From contig JNEM01011314.1 of the NCBI GenBank assembly GCA_000697335.1, positions 1 to 22,587 on the forward strand: a stretch of DNA of 22,587 bases, in the 5' to 3' direction. Below are positions 11,211-21,000 of the stretch, piece by piece. The DNA is from Conidiobolus incongruus B7586. Lineage: Eukaryota; Entomophthoromycota; Entomophthoromycetes; Entomophthorales; Conidiobolaceae. The translations under genes were made by a program, and so were the position numbers. The notes beneath the pieces were generated by a model. That model searched no databases and was not told where the DNA came from. It was given only the letters and a program-made list of their open reading frames with translations. How positions within the stretch are numbered: position 1 is the first letter of the stretch; every line of letters begins with the position of its first letter.

Positions 11211-11252
11211 TAAAAATCAATTTAGTAATAATTCTTTAATATTGATTTTTAA
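11210..11252. repeat. Inverted repeat, 12-bp arms
   Basis: Arm TTAAAAATCAAT (11210-11221) is matched exactly by ATTGATTTTTAA (11241-11252) across a 19-base loop. It abuts the 30-bp palindrome, so the two form a cluster of potential hairpins. Confidence 0.65.
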
Positions 11253-11416
11253 TTCAAAAATATTGAATCATATTGTGTATCGATGATTAATGTCAAAAAT
11301 GAAAACTTAATTTTTAGTTAACTATGTTATAAAAATTAAGCTGTAGAAAATATAATAGTGTTAAGGCTATTAAATTTCTTCAACGGAAGAGATGAATGAA
11401 ATAATGGTAATAAAAA

Positions 11417-12897
11417 TTAATGGGTGGGACTCCTGGACTGCATCGAAATACTCTCTTCTAGGGAGTGTCTCGATTTGGAAAGGACAAAGGGTGCCATATT
11501 GATACCTGGGACTGTGTTGGGAGCCAAGTGTTCGTATTCTTCAAAGTGCTGATCGTCTTCGATTTGGAGAGGGTCGAATTTGTCATGGCCGTGATGGTGA
11601 TCAGTGTGACCAGATTTCAGTTTGATGAAATTGTAGAGGGCGATGCCGAAAAGTGCGATGATTAGACCTGTAATATTCACAATAGTAAACTTGTCCCCAA
11701 AAATAGCACCTGATATAATTAGAGTGAGGACTTCTTTGAAAATACCTGCTACGGATAATGTAATGACGGAGGTTTTGGAAATAAGAGCGAATTCACTCAT
11801 GGTCATGCAGAATGCGGCAATACCTCCAATTGACATGTAGCCCAAAGTACGTAAACTTAGCCAAAAAGTTCCAAAGAACTCAGCCCTTTGGAACAATTCC
11901 CAAGGATGTTCAATGGGCGCTGATAATGTAACAAGTGTGAAAAACATAATAGGAGTTAAAAATACGAGTGAAGCAGCTGGGTTCGTCATTCCTAGCGACT
12001 CCTTGTGCAATAGAATTTGAGTGAGTGACCAGCGCAAACCGCCAAACATCGTAGCAGTCATCACTTGTAAGAATCCTGCCAAGTTGAATTTGCTTTCGTC
12101 CAGCACCATTAATAAAACTCCAACACTGATAATTACTATAATGCCAATCAAACGCCATGTTGGTTTCTCTAACTTGAATAGGAATGCAAATAATAAAACA
12201 AATGCAAGGGAAGAAGATTTACACATGGCTAATTTAACGAATTAATACCCAATAATGGTACAAAATAGAGCCAATATTACTATAAAATGAGAGACTAATA
12301 GTTTGTAAACTGAAATTAGATAAACCAATATCTAGAGAAGTAGCAACACCACAGGGTAAGACCCTAGTACTAAACATAGTATTAATATTTGTTCAGAGTA
12401 TAGTATTCTAGTAATTACCTGTAATCTTTCATCTTTGGTAATTTAGGCCTTAAACTAGGAACCAAAGTAATAGTTGTCAGAGAAAGAATGAACTGCATAA
12501 TCATATGTGTTGAAGTCACAAATAGAGTGTAGTGAAGATGGAAATGTTCTTTACCAAACATCCACTTATTGTACAAACTCAGTCCAAATGAGAATACATA
12601 CCTATCTCTTATAAATACCACTTAATATTATGTATATAATAAATATTACCATGAAGCAATTAATAATCCCACAATACAAGTATCTCTAGACAGAGTGAAT
12701 TTGGATTTAATAATAGATTTGAGTCTATGCTTCCAACTTGGTTTCTGATAAGTTTGATGGTGAAAATCAAATTCGTTATCCGACATTTCGTCTAACAGAT
12801 CGAATTCTTCCTCAGAAGGATCTTTAATATAGTAATTATCATTATTATGACTATTATTCACTATTCGTGTGGTACTATTTATTGTTTTATCATTCAT
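11417..12897 (-). CDS. SLC35C2-like transporter (triose-phosphate translocator/nucleotide-sugar transporter family)
   Basis: Four exons on the minus strand (12897-12650, 12601-12419, 12363-12281, 12228-11417) join in frame to 441 aa; introns are 48, 55 and 52 nt with GTA donors and TAG acceptors. An acidic, Asn-rich cytosolic N-terminus (about 1-65) precedes a ten-helix DMT-type membrane core. Family-diagnostic stretches matching animal SLC35C2 include LYNKW (92-96), a TSLDIGLSN-like segment (152-160), YTMCKSS (171-177), GGLRWSLTQ (234-242), SEF and SVAGIFKEV (330-338). SLC35C2 is a Golgi/ERGIC protein related to GDP-fucose transporters and yeast Ymd8; its substrate is not settled, so none is assigned. 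The C-terminal tail holds a His-rich patch GHTDHHHGHDK (378-388). It diverges from the TMEM128-like gene. Confidence 0.88.
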
Positions 12898-13258
12898 TAT
12901 TTTAAATTATAATCTACTTATTAATTAAATCAAAATTTTTAAATCTAATATTATTTGTAATATTATATTATATTATATATTATATATTATTTTGTTTAAA
13001 AAAAGATAAAAATAATTAAGAAATTAAAAATCGGCCCAATATTCAAATTAATATTCTTGAATTTATTTTTAAGGTATTATTAAATTAAATAATTGAATTT
13101 TTTCATTTCAATTATCTTTAAATATATAAATAAATTATGAAGTCAAGTTAACTACTTAAATATATTTGTATGATATTATTTCTTTCTGTAAATATTTCTA
13201 TTAGTATTGTATAAAATTTCTCAATAACATTCAATAATCATAGTTAAAAATTTTATAA

Positions 13259-13277
13259 TATATATATATATATATAT
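13259..13277. repeat. (TA)n microsatellite
   Basis: Nineteen bases of uninterrupted TA dinucleotide in the divergent spacer. It probably varies in length between isolates. Confidence 0.85.
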
Positions 13278-13393
13278 GTTCATTCCATTAATAACAGTAA
13301 ATAAACTGTCAAAAATTGGATTAAGGTGTAAATATATCTGGATACATCCAATCGAAACCATACACATTATAGTAATAAATATTGCAAAAGGAA

Positions 13394-13405
13394 ATTACCG
13401 GTAAT
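13394..13405. repeat. 12-bp GC-centred palindrome ATTACCGGTAAT
   Basis: A perfect dyad with a CCGG core in otherwise A/T-dominated intergenic DNA. Dimeric transcription factors often bind such dyads, but no known site is recognised. Half-site-like ATTACCG words also occur at 397-403 and 408-414. Confidence 0.4.
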
Positions 13406-14327
13406 ACCTAATCAATTCTACAATATATAGTATTATTTTTATCCTATTAGCCTTAGATCATATATATTGATTTTGGATTTGAAAGCTTCTGTTATTAGTT
13501 ACATCCTGTAATTTATTTGTTGGTATGATATACAAGTTATCTTATTATGATTATTAGGTAACTTAGATTCTTTATTTTTTTTAGATTATAACCCTCATTA
13601 AGACATTATTTATAAAATACCTGAGATGAATTAAAAATAAAAAATTTTTAGTAATGTATATGATAAGTTTGAATTTTTTCTTGAATTGATAAGTAAAAAA
13701 TACCAAAAATAATGTATATTAATTATCTTTTGTTAAATTGATTTTTTATCTTACTAGTGCTCATATAATTAATTTACTAATAATTATAGCAATATTCAAT
13801 TACTTAAAAAGATGACTCCCTTGGTTCATTATTGGCAAGTAATTTCGTGTCATGTACATAAACTCCCAAATTATTTTATGGACTAGAAGTGAGATTTAAC
13901 AGAAACTAGAAAAATCAACTTATATACTTTAATTATAATACTAATTTGTTCAATATTGGATAATAGTTAAGATTTTATTATAAATTTGAAAAATATTTGT
14001 TTATAGGTTTTAGTCAATTAATATGAAAACATATCAAATTGACTTTCATTTAATCTTGAGCATAGTTAATAATATCATATTGATATTTTATTTTATAATA
14101 ATTTTAAATTTTTAACATTATAAATTTAAATAACAATGAAATTTTAAAATATAGACCTAATCTATTTATAAAATTCAGATATATTTAGTAGTAATACTAG
14201 ATAATATGAATATCAAGAATAAAAAATGATTTAACACTTTTCTTATTCCCATAAATTTTCAATTACCTAAAAACCAGTCAATTGAGTTTAAATAAATTAA
14301 ATGATGAATTAAAATCAAACATTCAAA

Positions 14328-14813
14328 ATGGCGTTTCCACGTATTAGATTTAGTTTAAAAGCTAAAAGAAGAGCAATTAAAGCAATTTGGATAGCCATTG
14401 CTTTCTATATATTTAAAACTTATGAAGTCTGGGAAACTTTTGTCCATGAGCCTTTGGTTACTGAAAGGTACTTTATTCATATTAAATATTATATTTTTTA
14501 ACTTAATTATTTTAGTATTTTTTATATTCCAGCTATATTAACTTCAGTAACAGTTGTAATTGTTTATGCTTATGTTTCACTTATTAAAAAGGTCAGTCTA
14601 AGACTAAAAGCTGAAAATGCTCACGCAGAGGGTAAATTCGACAATCAAAGTTGGGAAACTACTGCAAAGAGGGAAATTCAAATAGCATCAATTTGTAGTG
14701 TATTGTCATTCTTTTTCTGGAACTTTTGCTGCTGGAATATGTGGGGTGCTTTAACTCCAATCATTTTAATATTATTAACTGTTGGTGGTTTATCATTAGT
14801 TAGTTTCATTTAA
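14328..14813 (+). CDS. TMEM128-like small four-helix membrane protein
   Basis: Two exons (14328-14467 and 14516-14813) with a 48-nt GTA...TAG intron encode 145 aa. The nearer downstream CAG gives stop codons, so the TAG at 14515 is the acceptor that keeps frame. Four hydrophobic segments are visible: about 18-33, 47-70, 103-120 and 125-145. A basic N-terminus (RFSLKAKRRAIK) precedes helix 1, and a polar loop (about 71-101) separates helices 2 and 3. The end, with a W-x-x-W-G-x-x-TP-type junction (residues 119-128) followed by a hydrophobic helix and almost no tail, resembles animal TMEM128, a poorly characterised endomembrane protein. The match is from memory of the pattern and moderate in strength; otherwise it should be called a conserved-looking small membrane protein. 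Its 3' end converges on the POB3 gene. Confidence 0.75.
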
Positions 14814-14850
14814 GCATATTTTAATTGAATGAGTTATTGAAATATATTAG

Positions 14851-14856
14851 AATAAA
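14851..14856 (+). terminator. Candidate polyadenylation signal of the TMEM128-like gene
   Basis: AATAAA lies 38 bases after the stop codon, inside the 238-bp spacer shared with the convergent POB3 gene. Its placement is sensible, but the word is common in this DNA. Confidence 0.35.
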
Positions 14857-14970
14857 ACGCGATATCAGTGAAATAAAAATAAAGTATTTAAAAATATTTA
14901 TTTAGATGTAAAATGTTTGAAATGGAATTTGATATAATAGCTATGGGAGTAAAAGTTTTATTTGCAATAA

Positions 14971-14976
14971 TTTATT
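14971..14976 (-). terminator. Candidate polyadenylation signal of the POB3-like gene
   Basis: TTTATT on the plus strand reads AATAAA on the minus strand, about 75 bases past the POB3 stop codon. Together with 14851-14856 it would let the two convergent transcripts end in, or overlap within, a very short shared spacer. Confidence 0.35.
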
Positions 14977-15051
14977 CAAGTGATAAAATAAATTATAATT
15001 TTTGTAATATTGTTCATTATAAGTAAGTTAGAAAAGTGTGAATGCTAGAAT

Positions 15052-16995
15052 CTATTTCTTTTGCTTCTTTGCGGGAGCTTCATCTTCATCTTCATCATCA
15101 TCTACGTCATCATCATCGGTCATTTCAGACTCGGAAGATGAGCTACCAGCAATGAAATCTTCATCCTCACTTTCATCTTCTTCTTCGCCTCCACTAGCAG
15201 CTATTTCTTTGGCAACAATATCTGAATCATCTGAGTCTTCGCCCAATTCTTTATAGAGAAGAGACTAAAATTAAAACGAGTTAGAAAAATTATTATAAAA
15301 AAGAGAGAATTTGATTACCTCTTCTTGAGCTTCATCAATGAGTTTAATTTTCTTGGTTTTTAGATAGGTTTCAATGTAGGGGTATTCCTCACTAAAAATA
15401 AGTGAATAACTTGGTATTTAAATTATTGTAACTAATAATTATTACCGATTAACACTAGCGAATTGGTGATTGACACCAGATTTCAAATTGATCTTCATAT
15501 CAAAAGTACGAGAACCAGCACTAGAAGAACCACTCACACGAGAAAACATAACTGATGCAATTTCGGACAGGGGTATAAGGACAACGGGTTTAGGTGCAAA
15601 GATAATGCATTTTTCCAAGGGATACATAAGACCTTCATTAGCTTTGAAGGAGGCCTTAAAAGCATAAGCACCGTGATGACTGCGATAAGTTCCTGGAAGA
15701 GCGATCTTACGTTTGGTGATAGCACGGAAAACATTGCTCACTACTTCATGTTTGGGAGCATCATAGTGTTTTTCGAGTTTACCGTTGAAATTCTTTTCAT
15801 TAAGTTCGCTAAATTACAATAATTAGAAGAATTCAGGAAGCAGTATCCAAATGGTGCTTACTCATCAAAAGTTAAGTCCATCTCAAGTTCTTCATCCTTA
15901 TTAAACTGAAGAACCAAAAATGGGTATCTGGTTTGACCTTGACGCAAAGGAGGATCAATTTCCAAAATGAACATTACGAGAGTATCATCGGGTTTAGGCA
16001 ATAAAAATAAGTTCAATACTTGATTATATAAAAGTTTATAATCGTAAGTCTTTCCTCGAAGTCTTAAGAATGTAGCAAACATATCGATGTCGTAACGACC
16101 ACGAGGCAAAAGGAGAAGGGTGTCGGGGAACATACAAATAGTCTCACCAGAAGTTGTGAGATCAGCACGGGATTTGATTGATTGATAAAAGACCTAACGA
16201 AGTTGATTAACATAAGAAAAGTAAAAGTAGTGAATGATATTTACTTCAGCGGGAGTTTGAGTTGGCTCTTCTTCTTCTTCTTCTTCTTCAGATTGTTCTT
16301 CGTCAGTGCCTCTGTCGCTCTCATCATCTTTTTTATCTTTGGACTTGGAAGTGGTAGGGATGTAGAAACGGATCTCAACAAGCTCATCCATATCATTACT
16401 TCTAGACTTGGAAGTCTCAGGATCCTCAGGTTGGGAGAATTCAATACTAACTTCATTCTTTCCAACAAGATTGGTGTTAGCTACTTGGTTAAGGGGAATT
16501 TCAAACATAGGTTTTTCTTCAACGTTAAATACAAGATCTGTACCTATAGTAATGATAAATCAATATTGAAAATAAATATAGTATTTCATTTTAAACATAC
16601 CTTCAAATTCAGCTTTACCCCAATTCCAACCCTTTAAGCTCATTTCTTTGTATTCAATATTTTGTTTGTAAAAGGTTTTTACGATATCTTTAAGTGTTTC
16701 ATAATCCTAAATAATTTCATAAATAAATATATAAGAGCTTTAAAATATTAATTACATCTCTTTGGAAATTTAAGAATCTCACAACATTTCCATCCTTAGT
16801 CACGATAGAAAGTTCGTATTGTTTTATACAGCGCATCCAATAAAAGCGGATCATATCGTCGGATTTAATGGTGTGTAATTTGTTGATTTGAGCAGCTTTC
16901 CAACCAATACCACTCACAGCCATTCTGAGTTTACCGATATGATTAGAGACACCCAAGTAGATATTATCAAATTGACTGACTTTAGCTTCTGACAT
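15052..16995 (-). CDS. POB3: FACT complex subunit Pob3/SSRP1 (HMG-less form)
   Basis: Seven exons (16995-16756, 16706-16601, 16543-16245, 16193-15862, 15808-15446, 15391-15319, 15264-15052) join in frame to 541 aa, close to yeast Pob3 (552). All six introns are 49-57 nt with GTA donors and TAG acceptors. The N-terminal PH/dimerisation domain (1-about 110) starts with a SSRP1-like FDNIYLGV...GKLRM segment. The middle domain carries KGWNWG, MFEIPL (128-133), PRGRYDID (245-252 region), a KTYDYK-type motif and PPLRQGQTRYPFL. The second tandem-PH (Rtt106-like) part follows (about 340-470). The tail (about 475-541) is Asp/Glu/Ser-rich and ends KKQKK. FACT (Spt16-Pob3) is a nuclear histone chaperone that lets polymerases pass nucleosomes. 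No HMG box follows, as in fungi, where Nhp6-type proteins supply it. A run of eight Glu (201-208) extends a loop. The stop is TAG. Confidence 0.95.
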
Positions 16996-18077
16996 ATCCT
17001 ATTATATAATAAAAATAAATATTTAATAAGGTTCAATTTTTCTTACGAATAATAATATTTCAAATAAAAATTAATCTTGTTATTACGTTTAATTATTGCA
17101 ATAGATTATTTAAAATCATGTTAATCATTTGATTATTATGGGTTAATAAAAAAATCTTTTTCGCGTTTATACAACCCACTAAATATGATTGACTCAATTA
17201 TTTTTATTATATAATTATTAATATTTTGATAGTATAATATACAAATTAAGCATTGTATACTATTATTACCATACAAAATAAACACGATTAATATTTAATA
17301 ATAATTTAATTAAACAATTATTGTAATAATACATTTTTTGTTAATTTAATTGATTTTAAATTATCATTTCTCAAATTGGAATAAAATATTTTTTTCTACT
17401 TATTGAATTTGGATAACTATTTTGAATTTTTAAAGTATATTCATGTTTTAGGTTGTTAAAATTTAAATATAGTAATAAAAAAGAATGTAATGCTAGTTTT
17501 AAATTATTAGAAAGATTTGAATACATTATATCATATATACTATAAAATATAAACTTCAAGAAAAATTAAAATTTCAATATTTGTAATATATCGAGAGTTA
17601 TAAGTGATATTCAGAATATTCATCTTTTTCAATTTTATTATCTTTAAATACCATTAAATGCTATTGTAAACGCTGGGATCAAAAAGTGTATAGTTTTTAT
17701 TGAAATATATAATTGATTAATTAAATGATATTAATATTCAAATTAAAATTCTAGTTCATGTGTCAACCATACATATAAGAACTAAAGGGTTTATATATTT
17801 TATTCTATATATCAAAATACGATTTTAATAAAAAAGATCAATTCATTTAATTTTTCTCTTAATATCCCATTTTTTAAATGAATCAAAAGCAAATTAAATG
17901 CTAGAATGATAATACATCACAATTTATTCATTTATCATTTTTTAAATATATAATTATTTAAAATAAAATCATATTAAAGACAGTACTTTTATTATTAGTA
18001 TAATAATTAAAATATTGTTCAAATATTGGCATAATATATAACATATAAATAAATTCATCCAAATTTATATTAATTTC
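16996..18077. other. Divergent intergenic region between POB3 and the INTS4-like gene
   Basis: This 1.08 kb A+T-rich spacer must contain both promoters. It has no open frame with recognisable domains, no RNA gene and no repeat that stands out. The 62-codon frame near 17371-17559 is low-complexity and judged chance. Confidence 0.6.
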
Positions 18078-21000
18078 ATGGATTTGACTAAACCTTTAAA
18101 AAGGTATATCTAGTAAAATTTTAATTTTAACAGTTGTTAATTTTTTTTGCCTAGAACTCTTTCCAATGAATCAGATTCCACTATTACTAATCCCTCTCCT
18201 TTACCAGTTGTAACCCCAAGCCGAGACGCTTCAGAATCAGAATGGATAGGATGGTGGTTTGAGGTAATTATTTTGATTATAATTGCTTTTTATATCCTTA
18301 TACCATCAATTATAATTCAAATTAATTTTTATAATTATTTGAAAAATATATATATATATATATATTATCATAGCTTTTTTATTAGTCTCTAAGGAATGAA
18401 TATTTATAATATTTAATTTATTGCATTTTTGTCATACATATTCATATACAATGAAAGATTATATTTTTCATTGTAAATCCAAAATATTGATCCTTTTATT
18501 ATTTCTGAAATAGATTTTGACTAAAACAAAGCTTATTTAAAAATTTTAAATCAATTTTTTTCTGTTTTTTATTCTGCTTTTTTCATTACCCTGAATATTT
18601 AAATAAGATAATTACTATAAATATATTAACAAGTAATAATTTTTAGACCAAGTGGAATGAAATTAACCAGGTCGATGTCAATACGATAAACAATAATTAT
18701 ATCACCCGTGTTATAGAAGTAAGATACATCTAGATTCAACGTATACCATTTTTAATTCCTGAATTTAGATAATAACTCAGCTGAGTCCTTTGTTTCCATT
18801 TTTGCCTCATACCTATCCAACTCCAAATTTCACTTTTTTCTTAACTCACATATTACCTAAGTTAATAATTCTAGAAACTCATCAGAAACAGGTTTTCAGC
18901 TTAGTCGAGATATTATTGCTAAGACTAGATACACTTCAATCGTCATTAAGTCATTCTAATTATCAACCATTACTAAAACTTCTACCAACCTTTAAGCATC
19001 CACATCCACCATTAAACTATTCTAACTATCTTTTAAGTGCAATAGAAAATTTCCTGTTAACAAAATCACATTCTGTTTCTGATTCATTCCCCAGTTTTCA
19101 TCCTATTATCACACACTATATTATTCAATATATAAAATCTCCAATGTCTCTGGCTAGACCACCTCCACATCACTTGTTTTTTTCAATTAATAGTCTACCT
19201 GCTTCGAATTTGGAATTGTTGATTAAAAATGCCTTGAATTGCGATAATATCCATGTTCAAAAGGTATTATTTAATATCAACATGAGTTAAAATATATACT
19301 AATTATTTGAAAGTTTATTCTAGAATGTTTGATATCTGGATGTCTACAGGGAATTTCACTCCCACCTGATCTCTTTCCATATTTACTATTTCTCCTCCAT
19401 CGAAATACAATTAAACCTCCACCACATCCTAACACATCATTATTAATTAATATACTATTTCTCTTATTCCATTTTGGCACAACCTATCCCATGCTGCTTT
19501 CAGAAAGCAGTTTAAATTACAAATTATCTGAGTTTCAAATCCCTCCATTAGACCAAGCACCACCAACGTTTGGAATTGAAATTTTTAAAAGAATCACATA
19601 TTATTTACCAAGATGCTGGGATACTAAAGTACGTCAATTTGGGTTTTTAATATTGGGTAGTCTTGGAAAGATTGTATTCAATTTTTCTGATGGTGCTTAT
19701 TATGGGAATCAACCAATTGTTGATTATGATAGTTATCCACCTTGGATGAATTCCCTTCAGAAATCTAACAACAGTCATTTGGCAAATACCTTCCCTTCAT
19801 ATGATTTCTCGAATTCTCAGGTAGTACATTTAGAATTTCTAACTAGTGAGTTAAATCGAGAATTTATTGACCATAGAATCCAAAATCCTAATCAAAAAGA
19901 AGAGCCAAATAATAAAGATAACCTCGATCAAAAAGATGTTAACAATCAAGGAATTAAATATACTACTTCTGGAATTTCCAGCCTTGACGAGGAGAATGGC
20001 GATTACCAACCGACTGAGGGCGATTATGTAATTTCTGATACTAAATATAAAGTTCTCTCCTCCAAAGTAACAGGTGGATTAAGTTTTGGTATTGAAGATT
20101 TAGATCCCCAAGCCCGTATTGGTAGTCTCTCAAGTTTGAGCATTTTATCAATTCATAATCCATCAATGGTCCCCAAAGCAGTTAGTTTTGCCCTTGAGCG
20201 ATTACTTGATCCTATCGATACTGTGAAAACCGCAGCATTAGATTGTTTGATTGAAATTGCATCCGAAAATGCCATCAAAGATTATATGTTTTCTCGGGAA
20301 CAATTAGTCGAATTACTTCGCCCACTTGGAGCTCCCAATCAAGCACTTCGACAAAAAATCTACCAATTATTGAGCCTTATACCCTTTAGTAGTTACGAAT
20401 CTCTTATCCAGTTCTTAGGATTGTTTCAACGTCAACTTAAGCCATCCAACTTCCAAGAAGATCGTGATCTAATTGTGAACTGTTTCGAGGGAATCGGCTC
20501 TCACCTCGATTTTGTGGTCAGAATTCAATCAATTTTGGATAAGTCTATTACTGTAAGTAAGGAGGGACTCAACTTTCCTGTTGATTGGGAGTTTGGCATC
20601 TATTCACTTTGTCTAAAATATTTAATCAAATTGAATAATCAATTTAGCATTAGTGAGTGGAATTCATTAAGTGACTACCACCAGAGAGGTATTAAATATG
20701 CGTTTAATTATAACTCTTGTTCAATCAATTCTATCCATGAACCCGATTCACACGAATTTAAGCACAAATATGAAAGCAAATTAATCGAATTTGTAGCGTC
20801 TTATTTAGAGGGCAACTTTCAAGACTATGCAAGTTTCGATACTCTATCAAACTATATCTCTCAATTCTATAATGAAAAGTCGGATTGTTTAAGTTGTTTT
20901 TACCTCGTTGTAGACTTTATAAAACTCCAACATTCTTTGGGCCATAAAGCTAAACCAGATATCTATATAAATGGGAATGAAGAGTTATGTAAATCCATCA

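Larger units (their letters stand above)
12898..14327. other. Divergent intergenic region
   Basis: This 1.4 kb A+T-rich spacer must hold the promoters of both the SLC35C2-like gene (leftward) and the TMEM128-like gene (rightward). Visible details are a low-complexity TAT-rich patch near 12960-12990, a (TA)n run at 13259-13277 and a GC-centred 12-bp palindrome at 13394-13405. I see no additional gene. Confidence 0.6.
18264..18646 (+). other. Unusually long intron 2 of the INTS4-like gene
   Basis: This 383-nt GTAATT...TAG intron is about seven times longer than every other intron in the window (48-57 nt). It contains an (AT)10 run and a perfect 10-bp-stem hairpin. I found no additional in-frame exon bounded by GTA/TAG and no convincing snoRNA boxes. 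Confidence 0.65.

Noticed and set aside
14516-14535. Downstream CAG acceptors for the TMEM128-like intron
   Set aside because: They leave exon 2 out of frame with exon 1, whereas the TAG at 14515 keeps the frame and gives a clean second helix.
15038-15256. Ser-rich plus-strand open frame
   Set aside because: It is the complement of the Asp/Glu-coding acidic tail of Pob3; the minus strand fits the family.
15052-15264. HMG box expected at the end of an animal or plant-type SSRP1
   Set aside because: The last exon encodes only acidic/Ser-rich residues and a short Lys-rich end before TAG, and no HMG-like frame follows; it is the Pob3 form, not a truncation.
16182-16637. 151-codon plus-strand open frame
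   Set aside because: It overlaps Pob3 exons 2-3 and two introns; its Phe/Ser-rich sequence mirrors the minus-strand GAA-rich coding and A/T-rich introns.
17371-17559. 62-codon minus-strand open frame in the POB3/INTS4 spacer
   Set aside because: Low-complexity Asn/Leu/Tyr/Ile composition typical of translated A/T-rich DNA; no start context or splice evidence.
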